DNA of 64,000 nt from Quercus robur (GCF_932294415.1 NC_065538.1:79187834-79251833), one strand, 5' to 3'; numbered from the stretch's first letter, positions 11,315 through 26,859 are shown. Notes: generated by a model from the letters alone, not told the origin. A program made the numbers and translations.

Positions 11315-12548
11315 AGGAAAAACTGTGTTACATGGATTCTCTAGTTTGCCCTCGGATCCTCAACACTAAAGGGACCAGTATGGAATGGAGTAACGTGTTT
11401 CCAAAAGCATAACCGAAGTCATGCAATGCTCGGTCACTCCCTCGGATGAATTATTTAGAATTTGTCGTCCTCAGACAATATTCTCGCGCTTATTACAGAA
11501 CGTTCAACCGTTATCTCGGTTAGTTTCCTAAGTTTAACTTACTATGAGTTATTATTATTATGCCTGATAGTGTCGGTAGATTAGAATTAGTTGGATTGTG
11601 TTTCAAGAGTTCTTGCTTTAAATACTGCCGAGGAGAAACACACACATGGAAGCACTTCAGCAAGCTCTTGTCATCAAGGAGCGCAAAGGAAGAAGAAGAG
11701 GGAAGAAATGAAAAGAAAGAAAAAGGAGCAAAAGAGGGAGAAGGAAAAGCACCAGGATGGATCTGGTGGTGGAAAGAAGAAGAAAGAGAGGCAGAAGGAG
11801 ACGCCAGTGAACGAAGAGAAGAAGAAGCAGGGGCACTTAGTCCCTGCCCCAGTCCTAATTCCTAACACACTGGAGCCATGTTAGATATGCTCATGACAAA
11901 GCGGAGGGTGGTGATAATGGATGTCTTTGACTCGGTCACACCGAAAGTGAGATGTGATGAGTCCCTGCTTCGGATTTTGGCTAAAAGGAAGAGGAGACGA
12001 ATCTTGAGTCTCCGCCATCCTTGCCCTGACCGAGCCATCTCGAGCTTTATTGGGACATGGTGTTTTTGGGAGTGAAGTGGTTTATTCATGGCTGACTACT
12101 GTGGTGAACTTTCTATCGAATAAGGTATAACCAGAGAGAAGAGGTGGACTCTGGGAGGAATCTGAGGGACTCAGGTATGAGAAAGTAAGCTTTTGTCTTC
12201 TCCCTTTATATAGGGGACGAGGAAAAGAGAGCATAATACGTTCAGATCTCCAAGGAAATCTGCAAACACGAATGCGTCCGTTTAGTTCCCCCACGCCATC
12301 AAAAACCGTTGAATCTGGGAGGCCTCGTAAAGGGAAGACATTAAAGGCACGCTTCAGATAACCAAACGGCATAAACGCGTCGTGCGCAAATCAAGGGAAA
12401 CGTCTTGAAGGCCGGTACATTCCCTGGGCAGGTGAAGAGTCGCCAGCACCAGTCAAGGGATGAATTAAATGAGCCATAATTAAGGCTCGGCATTACCAAA
12501 ACCCCATCTCCAACCATGATGTCGGACAGCAGGGTTTTGAGGGGCTAT

Positions 12549-13157
12549 TGTAGGGTCCAATAATTGATGGGCCAGGCCCACTTGCTGATGGAGAGTTCAA
12601 AGGCCTAAGCCGAAAAAGGTCATGGCCCAAGCTCAAGAGTAGTAAGGCCCAATTGGCCCGGAGAAGCAGCCGAGGACAGTGCAGTCCTCGGCTGATCCAA
12701 AGATCCACCAAGAACAGGGGCAAAAAGGTAAAGGGACATACTTGAAGGGAAATCTAAAATATCTAGGAAAGGCTGCCTTTACCATCTTCCCCATGCATAT
12801 CTCTGCGCCTAACAGAGCCTTATCCATTAACTTTATGAACCACTCCCAACAACTTTGGGTTGGGATTGACAGGACAAGTATCAGTCTTGGAAATGTCGAC
12901 CCTACACGTGGATGAAGGAAAATGAGTGCAGACTAGTATAAAAGAAAAAATAAGTAATATAAAGGGAGAGCCCAGTTTACAAGGGGAGGAGGCCCCCAAG
13001 GGTGAAAACGCCGAAATCACCTATGAACACCACCAGAACCACCACTGGGTAACTAAGGCCTAGCCTTTCGAATCCACTCTCTACAAATGATATTGTTTGG
13101 GCCTATGCACGTGCGAACCCAACTCTACTGCGGTTCGTCGCGGAACGTGTCCCTACA
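12549..13157 (+). repeat. 3' LTR of the 9578-13157 element
   Basis: 609 bp, starting TGTAGGGTCCAATAATTG and ending GTGTCCCTACA, about 98% identical to the 5' LTR. It is immediately preceded by a purine-rich tract (AGGGTTTTGAGGGGC, about 12531-12545). Confidence 0.9.
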
Positions 13158-13162
13158 GAAAC

Positions 13163-13311
13163 TATTATATATTTTAGAAATGTATAGATTAAATAAAATA
13201 TAAATTAATACCATATATAATTTGAACATTTTCAATAAAAAAATTATAATTTAAACTGAATAATTGTGATTGTTTTTAATTATATTTGTGCATATGCACG
13301 GGACTATAAAC

Positions 13312-13314
<3 letters not shown>
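13163..13314 (+). mobile_element. Helitron-like 3' terminus, interrupted by the LTR element
   Basis: The palindrome GTGCATATGCAC (13288-13299) is followed 11 bp later by CTAG (13311-13314) and then T. This matches the hairpin plus CTRR-T ending of plant Helitrons. The LTR element at 9578 inserted at its left, so AT-rich sequence before 9573 is probably the other part of the same element. The 5' TC end is not clear. Confidence 0.45.

Positions 13315-13362
<48 letters not shown>
13315..13362. repeat. (TA)n microsatellite
   Basis: About 46 bp of TA repeats lie directly next to the Helitron-like end. Confidence 0.9.
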
Positions 13363-13364
<2 letters not shown>

Positions 13365-13670
13365 TAGCCAAAGATCAAAGAAAATTCAATTAAATTTTTA
13401 TTGGATTCTCAATTTTGCACCACATGTCCCTTTTAATTTTGTGCCAAGTGAATTATTCAGTGCAAAAATTGAAGATTCCAAATCCAATTAGATTCTGAAC
13501 TAGATTTCAATTGGAATCTAATTTTCCATCACATGTCCATCTAATTTTTTAATTTTTGTGGTAAGTGAATTATTGGATGCAAAAATCGAATAATCTAAAT
13601 CCAATTAAATTCTAAATCATATATGTGTGTGTGTATGTGTGTGTAAAGTTGTGATTTACAACTATGTTTT

Positions 13671-14230
13671 TGTTGGCTTTAATTCCACGGTTGTATTTTG
13701 TTCAATCATTTCCCTGTATGTTTGTGGGATTTAATGTAAAGGTTGAGTGTGAAAATTTGGTAAAGAATTGTGAAAATAGTGAACTTCGCGACTTACTCAT
13801 GATTGGCTTGCAAGTGGACAACTCGCGAAAGGCCACGTGAAAAGTACATGCTGGAAGCTAAATAGACTTATGCTAAGCTGGTTTTCACGAGTCACTTCGC
13901 GACTTGGTCAACTCGCGAGTGACCTACGAAACTCTCTACCTAGATGTTTTTAAAGAGTGTTTTTCTCATTTCTTTACCCACACTATATAAACCCACATTA
14001 CCACTAAATTGTAAGGAGACTTTTAAAGACAAAACCCTAGCAATACACTTGAGAGTTAGAGATTGTAAACCACAATCATCTACAAAATTTCTCTTAGTTT
14101 TTCTCTACTCCTACCTCTCCAATTACAAATATTTGGAAGGATCTTAGCCCAAACACTTACTTTACCCAATCTGGGTGGTGAGAGACGTTTTGGTGCGTGT
14201 GGAAAATATTGGAAGAAGCCATTATTTTCT
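13671..14230 (+). mobile_element. LTR-like fossil, plus orientation, TCGCGA-rich
   Basis: It starts TGTTGGCTTTAATTCC and carries several CTTCGCGACTT / AACTCGCGA motifs (13785-13925), then CTATATAAACCCAC near 13982 as a TATA-like box, then a leader-like stretch. No matching second LTR, duplication or coding region is seen. The right limit is a guess. Compare 3040-3937, which has the same style of CGCGA motifs ahead of a TATA box. Confidence 0.42.
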
Positions 14231-15077
14231 CTCAGTTTTGCTTATTAATATATATACTAATTTGTAACTTCATGCATATACATGGATACACTTAAAGATA
14301 CAAAAAGATGCATAGTATAATTCCAATATATATAATTTAAATACTATTGATAATCATTCTTTCTTTTTTTTTAACTCTTTAAAAAAGTCTTGTAAAAATA
14401 TTATTATCTATAAAAATGTAAACTATCCATTTTTTTTAATTACTTCTTAATTTTGTTATTGTGAAATACTCTTTTTTTTACGATTCATTTATTCTAAACT
14501 CCTTGGTTTTTGTACTCAATAACTCATTTGGATGACTATTTATGATGTGGTCTCATATTTGATTTTAAAATTAAAAAATAAAACTCTCTCTAAAAATAAA
14601 TAATTTAGGATACATGGCGTAAAATTGGACTCTAATTTGAAAATCTAATTGGATTTTTTCTAAACTTTACCTATATATATATATAGATATATATATATAT
14701 ATATATATAGATTACGTAGCTTGCCAATTATCAAGAGTATTTTCAACAATTTGTGCAAAAAAATATTTTGTTTATTTTAGTATAAAAACTTAATTTTATT
14801 ATTATTTTATACTCACTTGTCAAAACATTTTATATCAAATTATCTATTTTATACTACTTTTTATTAAAATATTAAATTTTCTTTTTTTTTATTTATTATT
14901 TCTAACAACCACTATTCAATCTTTTCATTCATCCTAAAAATACATTAAAAAAAAAAAAATAGTGTCAATCTAAATTTACACAATTACTAAAACAATTATA
15001 TATTTTTACACAACTTTGCACTGATTAATGTAAGAGAATTTTGGACTTGATTGACTAAAACATGAACTGATATGGAT
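14231..15077. other. Gene-free AT-rich spacer
   Basis: No gene or element ends were recognised. It contains a TA microsatellite at about 14671-14710 and an A-tract near 14947. Confidence 0.5.
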
Positions 15078-16475
15078 GTTCTGATACCATTTGTTGGAAA
15101 AACTAGTTTTGCATCTCATACAAAACCCACAGCAGAAGCAACATAAGGATCTACTTCATTCATGAGAGATAACATGTAACCTTAAATTCTAGAACAAAAA
15201 ATATAAATCGTACCTTGGTGTAGTAAAATTCAAAAAAAAAAAAAAAAAGATTTAAGAATACCTTCAATCTTCATCTCAATTCCACATGGTATCCAAGATG
15301 AATGATCTTTCAATCAGTTCTTACGTACGTTAATTTTCCTTTGGAAAGTGAATTCCAAAAACCTGTAGAGAACTCTTACTAGTTACTGTGTAACTGCCTT
15401 AGCAGTTACTTTATTTAATAATTTTTATTAAATAAAAACTAATTATCTAATTGGGTTAGCCTTTTGGGCCAACCCAATTGGACTTGAGTGTGTGGCTTGG
15501 ATGGGACCAAAGAGACTAATAAGGCTCTAGCTTCAATGAGTTTCAGACTTATTTGTTAACTCCTGACAAACTCAAAACTACCATTAATTATATAACAAGT
15601 ACCACTATGAAAATATAATTGCACCCTAGGCCTTATTAATAAATTATTTCCCAAGACTCTAATATAATATCATTTGACCCCTCCATGAAATATCTATAGT
15701 GAACAAAGTCATAATAAACTATCACTTTGTAAATAACTATTTTATTCCTTGAGTACCCAGTTTAATCTTTTAGTTATTCATATTTAAGAAATCTAATTTC
15801 AATAAATATAAACTTTAGTAACTCTTTACTAAAGTGGCTAGCCCTAAATAACTAGTTCTCATTAAATTTATCTCAAAGAGATATTTCGTGTCTCTATAGA
15901 AAGAAATTATGAATTCCATTTTGAGAATATGCGTTCTCTCAACACTATGTGTGATTATCCAACATACTAAGGTTTTGACCCTTAAACTAGATCTCATTCC
16001 TGATATATTAAAGTAACCTACATTTCATAATCAAGTCCACTATCCTCTCAGGATTGAGAATTTATGAAATTAGAAGTCGTGAAATTAATTATTCATGTGA
16101 CAGTTTTTAATTGAATAATTAATCACAACGGTTTAGTTCAATATGTCTTATACACTTAAGACATATCAACACATCAACTAGAAGACTTCACTTTCATGAT
16201 CAAGACAAACCATATTACTTAATACATTATAGTCTTCGTAGATAAAACGCCCAATTTTATCACCGATTACGAGTTATATTTTGAGTTTACAATGAACTTG
16301 TGATTTATATCTTTTGTAACTAAATCACATAAATTACAAACAATGCATCTCAAAAACTATGATAATATCCAATTAGTTCATTTACAAATAGTCTCATATA
16401 ATTAAATAATTTAATTATTTATGACATGCCAATAAATTGGATTTTAGGACACAAACCTACTTTTTCTATTATACA
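15078..16475 (-). mobile_element. Copia-type LTR with primer-binding site, minus orientation (partial element)
   Basis: Read on the minus strand, a 1384-bp LTR starts TGTATAATAGAAAAAG at 16475 and ends TTTTTCCAACA at 15092. It is followed directly by AATGGTATCAGAAC (reverse complement of 15078-15091). TGGTATCAGA is the primer site complementary to initiator methionine tRNA used by plant Ty1/Copia elements. Only a short piece of interior remains beyond it (to about 15030), and no second LTR or gag-pol region is present in the window. It is an old, incomplete copy. Confidence 0.62.
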
Positions 16476-16676
16476 AATATTCAAGCACTAAGATAGTTAA
16501 TTAAGCTCGCACCAACACCCTGCCCATGTGCCTAAGCCATTACTCATCGTAGCTCAAAAGTCAATGAAGCTCAAAATAAAAAAATGAAAGCGTAATTGAA
16601 TGTGTACACGGCTCATTCATTTCACAACATTCTTTGTAGACGACAAGTGTAGTTGTGACTTTATCCATTGTAACAA

Positions 16677-17513
16677 CTAGTCGCTAACCCGTGCGATGCA
16701 CGGGAAAACTATTAGAAAATAATAAAGCATGCATATATTAAAAGACAATTTAAGTTCATGTGTACTTGCAAGGGATACATACCTAAATAGTTCTTACGGT
16801 AGAAATAAAAGTCTTATCTTTGACATAAAGAACTGATGTAAACAAACTAACCTTACATAAAACAAATTATAAAAAAAAAAAAAAAAAAAAAACATAAAAC
16901 TGATGTCACGGGAAATTCAGCCACATAGTAGTAATATATAAATCTTTTAAAACCTAAACCTAAACCTAAACGTAAGGACTAAATATTTATGCGCCTTCTC
17001 TTGCTTTCCTGATGTATTTGGTTAAAAACATAAAACTGATGTCACGGGAAATTCAGCCACATAGTAGTAATATATAAATCTCTTAAAACCTAAACTTAAA
17101 CGTAAGGACTAAATATATAAACAAACTAACCTTACAAAAACTGAACTATATAAGCTAAAATCTATACCGTGAGTTGTAGATCTTGAATGCTTTAGGACTT
17201 CCTACGTCTGGAGAGAGAGAGTTTGCAGAAACCGTGGCTTTATATTTCTTAACTTGAGAGAGGGGTAAGGTTGCTAGGGTTTTGTAGATCTTGAATGCTT
17301 TAGGGCTTCCTACGTCTGGAGAAAGAGAGAGTTTGCAGAAACCGTAGCTTTATATTTCTTAACTTGAGAGAGGAGTAAAGTTACTAGGGTTTTGAGGAGT
17401 TATAATTTTTATTTATTTATTATTTTTAAAATATTGTGCTTTTTTAAATATTGTGCTGACGTGGAAAATTGTGGTGCCAGCAAAGGCTTCGGTTTTATAT
17501 ATATATATATAGA
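16677..17513 (-). mobile_element. Non-autonomous Helitron, minus orientation, 837 bp
   Basis: On the minus strand it begins TCTATATATATATATAAAAC (from 17513) preceded by A, and ends with the hairpin CCCGTGC-ATC-GCACGGG (16688-16704) followed by TTAGCGACTAG and T. The TC start, terminal hairpin, CTAG end and A/T insertion site are the Helitron signature. No Rep/helicase gene is present. Inside are two tandem duplications: a 136-bp period (16891-17026 and from 17027) and a 108-bp period (17177-17284 and 17285-17395). An A-tract lies at 16871-16892. Confidence 0.8.
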
Positions 17514-17836
17514 TTTGAGTTTCGGGCCGCCTTCTCATTTTTAAACCTTAAGGCTTTGAATCTTTCAATTAAATGTAGGGATTAAAATGTGTACACATTG
17601 GCATTTTAAAGTGAGAGAAGGAATCTAATTTACACAAGCTAGCCAAAGAAACAGTCAAAAGATCAACTCCAATTACATCATATAACTTCTAATATACTAC
17701 TTGAATAATTAATTTTCCTTTTATGAATAGTTCTTGAGATCGAAATTATTTCTAATGGATAATCAGCCATTTCTTAAGCCTATGTTCATGTACAAAGACA
17801 AAGTTTCTGTTCAAGCCTGGGCGAATAGGAGGTAAA
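17514..17836. other. Upstream region of the receptor kinase gene
   Basis: No other feature was recognised and no clear TATA box was picked out. The Helitron at 16677-17513 ends 323 bp before the start codon, so it forms part of the distal promoter. Confidence 0.45.
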
Positions 17837-21636
<3,800 letters not shown>

Positions 21637-23632
21637 TGAAGAGATTAACTGGTGCATTTCATTTTAACTACAAAATTTCCTTGTTAGAAGCTTCTTCAAG
21701 CAGGGGATGCATCATCTTCATATTTCTATTTTTGAACTAGTTCTCAGGGGAATTAGATTGAATTACCACATATACAAAATTATGCAATACAAACTCACAA
21801 AGGAAAAGATGACAAACATCAATGGACTGAATCATGTGATATGATTTTGACAATAAATATTTCAAAATTTGTAACCTAATATAGCATCAAACCAATATTT
21901 GAAGTCAAATACAGGAAGATGTGGTCATTGGAAATAATATGCAAAAGGGAAAGACTTACTCCCTTGGCTATCCAAAATCATTGCTTGCATTACTAAGTGC
22001 TCTCCGAAATTCCTTGTAAATGGGGATTGTTTATTGTGGCTGGAGGAATAAATGAGCCCTGGTGAACTTATTATATTCTGCACCCTAGCATCAGGTACAA
22101 CTATTTGGTTATTCTGTTTGTCATTATAAGTTTCTCTATGGGTTCTTTCTTATCAACCTTGATATAATTTTGACCTGATTGTTGCTCACACCTTTTTCCT
22201 TGGAGGCAGAATTGCAAAAGACAAGAGATCAGAAGTCCAATGTATGCCATAGAGGGATTATTCAAGGAAACAAGCATCAATTAGAAGTTAGAAGTAAGAA
22301 GTTTGAAAGAAGGCATAATTATAAAATATTTTGATTACAATAGACAACAATGACAATGACATATTATGAACCTTAATAGTTGAATCTCAATTCAAGGAGA
22401 TATAACATGTTAAAAGGAATTTGAAACTCTGACCATTAAACAAGGGATGAGCTATATCCAAGCAATCCAAAAAATAGTCTGAATGAATTTTATTTATTTT
22501 ATTTTTTACTGTATTTTATTGGTGACTAGTAGGATAAACGTTTTTTGGGAGGACGAATGAGGAAAATTCAAAACAAACCAAGAAAAGATAGTTCAAAAGA
22601 GTGCAACCTTCACACAACACAAGCAAAAAACATCTGCAAGACATAGAAACAACCAACGCAGCTACTCTAAACCAGAACGCAACACAAACAGAATAGCTGC
22701 AAAAAGCTATTCAAAGAAATGCAGCTTACCACTGTGGTGGCCCATTAATTTCAAGACACCAATACAATCCTTAATGCTTATGATTGAACATGGGTTGCAT
22801 GAGTAGTTCACTGAGCCTCCTGACAACAGTATCAGACCCAAAGGACAGTTAATAACCTAAACTAGGAAGAGGATAATGTCCAATATGAGGGCTTCAAAAT
22901 TAAATAATGGTTTTGCATCAGAAGATGGGTATATGTGATCTTGAAATTTCAGAGTTTTGTATGCCTGGAGGAGTACCAGAATGTCATCAATTGTCTTTAG
23001 CATTCCTACCAGTGCATGCTCTGCAATTATGAGGCCCCTGCCTCCTAATTTCCTGCATTAAACTAGGTTTATATATACATTCAGACTGTGTCTCTCAATC
23101 ATTTCCATCTGAGTTTTTTAATGACAATTTCTTCTTAAATTTTTACATATTAATCACTCACAAAACTTGGGTTATTAAAGAATACTTGCATATAGAGTGC
23201 GGCAGATCAGTGCAAGTGCCACAGCAAACTGCATTACCTCAAAATTGATAGAAGCCCTTTTCTGAGTTCCATTTCCTATAATTATGTAAACCCAAGAGAT
23301 TATGAGATAATTCTAATTTCAATTCAAGGTACAGGCAAAATAAGATGCAATAATGTACATTAGATCAGTATCTATGAACATAAATAGACAAGTTGGTTTG
23401 ATTAAAGCCTCAGTCCTAAATGTTGACAACAATTTTAGAGGTACAAGAGACTTTACAAGATGAGTTAACTGGAACCCACAAAAGGCTTCTCATTAATGGA
23501 CATGAACTAAAAGGTGAGATTCAAAATGCTATCAAACATTAGAGACTAAATTCAAATTTTGAATTCTTAGAGACTAAAATCAAACTTAGAGACTGATTTA
23601 CATTTTAAAACCCAAAAATATATATATAAATC
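21637..23632. other. Intergenic region between receptor kinase and F-box gene
   Basis: No coding region or clear mobile element was recognised in about 2 kb. The two genes converge here, so both 3'UTRs must lie within it. No poly(A) signals are singled out with confidence. Confidence 0.5.
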
Positions 23633-24832
23633 CTAATAGAGTGGCAGCTCTCTATGCGGATTCAATGGCACCAAACTCATTGAGTAGGGTAGCACCACTG
23701 GACAAAACATAATATGTGGACCCAACTTAGAAAGTGAACAAGCTTGCTTCACACTGCATGTCTCAATTTCATAAAGATACAACTTGGTAGACACCCTAAG
23801 TAACAACAATCCGTCTTTAATCCCCAATGGAACCATCCATGGCTCCATATGATAAGTCACTGCTTCCGTCACTCTTTGATGCAGATTGTAAAACCGCGGA
23901 TGCTCTTCTTCAATTTCCTGCAGAGATTTTGAGTGTTTGAGAGTCCATTTGGATTCAAAAAAATCTTCAAGGAACCATATGTGAAGTCCTTTTTCAGAGA
24001 CCATTGCATAATGCATTCGCCCTTCAGAATCTCCAATGCATGCCTGAGGGATGGTCTCAAATTCCATCGCGGGGATTGGTACTGAAATTAACCAAGATAG
24101 CTCCTTCTCTACATCATATGTGAGCACTTTATCTCCATCTGTTCGCCAATGTAAAATCCCTCCAACATAGACACTGTTGTTCTGGACTAAATTGTTATTG
24201 CAGTGGCAGATCTCATTTGATTTTGTCCATGCCCCAGTTTGGAATGAATATACTTCAAAAGTATAGCAGAAGTCCTCCTCCTCAGTCTCCAACTGCCTGA
24301 CTCTAACCAGTTTGAATTTAGTAGAAATGTCTATGGGATCCCGAGTTGGGTCAAACGCCAATCCTATGGTGCTAAGATTGTCAAGTGCAGCAGTTGATTG
24401 TAATTTAATCCACTCCTTTTTTGAGGGATTGCACACATAGACAACAGGGTCTTGAGCTTGATCAGGAAAGCAACTCCGGCAACATACAATCCCATTGCAT
24501 GATGCTAACATCACTACATCCTCAGGAAGGAAATCAAACCCCTTTTGCTGCACTTTTTCATCACTGTCACCTTCACCTTCAACTTGTGATTCAACAACAG
24601 GAATGTAGCTAACTGTTCTGATGTCTTCATTGCACCACTGATACTTCCCTTGGAATATGAATCCCGATACGGTAGGCTTTTGCTTTTGTAATTGACTCTG
24701 GATGAAGGACCGGTCGGATATAAGCTTGTACCAACCTTTAGAAACGCACTTAAATCGAAGAAGAGTCTTTGAAGGCAAACGACATAGGATATTAGAGGGA
24801 ATATCACTGTTCAAGAATTCAAGATTCTCCAT
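23633..24832 (-). CDS. F-box protein with F-box-associated domain
   Basis: One uninterrupted frame of 399 residues. An N-terminal F-box lies at about residues 8-50 (LPSKTLLRFKCVSKGWYKLI). It is followed by an F-box-associated region with the usual pattern: SCNGIVCC near 110, VCNPSKKEWIKL near 132, GLAFDP near 157, FEVYSFQTGAW near 192 and GGILHW near 225. By family knowledge it would be the substrate receptor of an SCF ubiquitin ligase, binding a SKP1-type adaptor; the target is unknown. A splice acceptor (TTTCATTTCAG) lies 3 bases before the ATG, so the leader is split by an intron. Length is normal and no defect was seen. Confidence 0.9.
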   Translation of the reverse strand: MENLEFLNSDIPSNILCRLPSKTLLRFKCVSKGWYKLISDRSFIQSQLQKQKPTVSGFIFQGKYQWCNEDIRTVSYIPVVESQVEGEGDSDEKVQQKGFDFLPEDVVMLASCNGIVCCRSCFPDQAQDPVVYVCNPSKKEWIKLQSTAALDNLSTIGLAFDPTRDPIDISTKFKLVRVRQLETEEEDFCYTFEVYSFQTGAWTKSNEICHCNNNLVQNNSVYVGGILHWRTDGDKVLTYDVEKELSWLISVPIPAMEFETIPQACIGDSEGRMHYAMVSEKGLHIWFLEDFFESKWTLKHSKSLQEIEEEHPRFYNLHQRVTEAVTYHMEPWMVPLGIKDGLLLLRVSTKLYLYEIETCSVKQACSLSKLGPHIMFCPVVLPYSMSLVPLNPHRELPLY

Positions 24833-24835
24833 TTC

Positions 24836-25870
24836 CTGAAATGAAATTCACATAACTTTGAGGAACAATTACTACAAGATATACAGACAAGACAAAAGTA
24901 GTGAGATCCATTTTAGCTACAATACAAACTAAGAAAGATGAGCAACAGAGACATTAGCAATCTATTAGTCTATGCAACTTAATATTGAAACCACAGGAAA
25001 ATATTCAAACACTACTGTTACATTAGTAAGTGTATCATCATCTATACTAAAAGAACCAAAACCACTAGTATAAAAAGGTAATCCTGTGTTGCCCATAAAA
25101 TTTTTAATAATAAAAAATAATAAAAAAAAAAAGGTTTTTTAGCGAGGCTTTTGAAGCTGACTGAAAATCCAGAGGCAAATGTAAGAACAATGAAGGTCCA
25201 GAAGTCCATGGAATTTAATATTGAAACCACGGGAAAATATTCAAACACTACTGTTACATTAGCAAGTGGGTCAGCTATATACTATAAGGGCCAAACCACT
25301 AGTATAAAAAATTAAAAAATGCAAATCCTATGTTGCCATAAAATTTTTAATATTAAAAGCAAGGTTTTTAGTGAGGCTTTTGAAGCTGACAAAAAATCCA
25401 AAGGCTGCTACCGTTAGTTTTCAATGCAATCCATCAAACTAAAAAACCATTGAAAAAGAAGGAAAGAATAGAGCAAATAGTGATCTTTTCCTGTTTTCCC
25501 TTATTCATTTCCTCATAATCATTAAGTAGTACCTTATACAACTTTTTCAAGAATATAAATAAAGAAGATATTAGGAAGACAAAAAGAAAAAGATGCAAGC
25601 ATGAACATGAATATGATGAGCATGAGCAATGAATGCGAATGGTTTAATTGTTCTTATGTCAAAATTCTTACCCGAAATGCAAGAAGAAATTAGGAAGAAC
25701 AAAAGAGAAAAAAATAAATGCAAGAATGAATATGAAATGTTTGATTGTTGTTATGTAAAAAAAACTCTTACCTCAAAAAGCCACCTCTCAATTTCTCTGT
25801 GGTGGACTCAAGACTCTCAGACTGTGACTAATAACAGACTAGTGAAAATGGAAAGAAGATGAGGCAGAGA
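24836..25870 (-). other. 5'UTR intron and leader exon of the F-box gene
   Basis: On the minus strand a donor GAG|GTAAGAG lies at 25772/25771 and the acceptor TTTCAG| at 24836/24835, just ahead of the ATG. This implies a 936-bp leader intron and a 5'UTR exon of roughly 100 bp ending at 25772. The intron contains the direct repeat pair 24981-25176 / 25217-25405. The transcript start is not visible; a T-tract lies near 25891. Confidence 0.6.
24981..25405. repeat. Direct repeat pair (about 190 bp) in F-box leader intron
   Basis: 24981-25176 and 25217-25405 share AATATTGAAACCAC, TATTCAAACACTACTG, CCACTAGTATAAAAA and GAGGCTTTTGAAGCTGAC in the same order with small insertions. They look like a local segmental duplication separated by about 40 bp. 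Confidence 0.75.
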
Positions 25871-26421
25871 CAGTGTGTGCGTTTGTTATTGTTTTTTTTT
25901 TTTTTTTTTTTTTTTGAGAAAGCGTTTGTTATTGTTAGTATTATCATTTACTGTTGGCATTTGGCACTGTCCACTTTTGCACGCACTGTTACTGTTCCGT
26001 AGCGCAGAGCAAGGAACGTAGCAAATGTTGCACTGGCACTCTCTCTTGACCGCTTTATTCTCCGTACAATCTGATGGCCACTCTTGTATTCTATTGTCAT
26101 TTTGCAACTTTTGCTTTTTGTATACACTATACATGCCACTGCATCCGATCCATCTCGTTTTGCATGCACTAACACCCATTGCACCTTGCTTTTCTTTGTT
26201 TTGACTCCAATTTTTAAATTTCTCCTCGTATGTTTTTTTGTCAAAATCAAGGCAATTTTATTGCCACCTACCTACATGGTAGTATTAATGTTGGTCCACA
26301 TGAATGAATACAAGGATTTGTTGCACATGTACCACGCTTGCTTATAAATTAAAAACGAGTATCAAACAAATACTTTGTATACATTTTTAATGAGGGCTGA
26401 TGATTGATTACACATCAGTGT

Positions 26422-26441
26422 GTGGCGTGTGCACACGCCAC
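26422..26441. repeat. 20-bp perfect palindrome
   Basis: GTGGCGTGTGCACACGCCAC is a perfect inverted repeat without a spacer. A second palindrome-like pair (AATTGTGTATTT / AAACACAATTT) follows within 30 bp. No surrounding element could be defined. Confidence 0.7.
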
Positions 26442-26859
26442 GTCGGTTGAAATTGTGTATTTAAAACACAATTTCATTTAAATCGAATCACAATTTTTAA
26501 TTAAATTGTGAAATCCTATTTTTAAGACGCAGTTTCAAAATTATAAAAAGAACTCTTAAACTAAAAAATGTGTACAATAAGATGTGTGCAACAAACATTA
26601 ATAAAATTTCTTTTACTAATGCCAAAAATCATAAAAAAAGAATTCTTAAACTAAATAATTCTATTTATATCAATATCTTTATATAATGTATAGACAAAAA
26701 ATAGTTAGGAGAGGGTGATCAATGTGGCTTCCCTATTTATATTAATATAGTTGATCAATTAATATCATCTTCAAATCTATATAATATCTAAAAGTTAAAG
26801 AGTAGTATTTATTGTTTCTATGCTCCCATTAAGCCACATCAATATAGTATTTCAATCTA

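Larger units (their letters stand above)
9578..13157 (+). mobile_element. Non-autonomous LTR retrotransposon, TSD GAAAC, with 80-bp tandem array
   Basis: Two 609-bp LTRs (9578-10186 and 12549-13157) in direct orientation are flanked by the 5-bp duplication GAAAC (9573-9577 and 13158-13162). A primer-binding-site-like TTGGCGCCGTCTGTGGGA follows the 5' LTR, and a purine-rich tract precedes the 3' LTR. The ends are TGT...ACA. About a dozen differences separate the LTRs (near 2%), almost all transitions, so insertion is fairly recent, perhaps one to a few million years depending on the rate assumed. The 2.36-kb interior holds no recognisable gag or pol, so movement would need a helper. The LTR and primer site style suggest a Ty3/Gypsy-derived large retrotransposon derivative (inference). 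Ends, duplication and both LTRs look whole. Confidence 0.92.

Noticed and set aside
11560-11884. Lys/Glu-rich frames of about 100 codons inside the LTR element
   Set aside because: Low-complexity purine-rich sequence read in several frames; no gag zinc knuckle, protease or polymerase motif.
9546-13020. Paired frames of about 65-85 codons in both LTRs
   Set aside because: They are identical only because the LTRs are copies. LTRs are not coding and the peptides match nothing known to me.
16950-16975. AAACCTAAACCTAAACCTAAACG resembling a telomere-type repeat
   Set aside because: Only three imperfect units, not TTTAGGG, and inside a Helitron duplication; coincidental.
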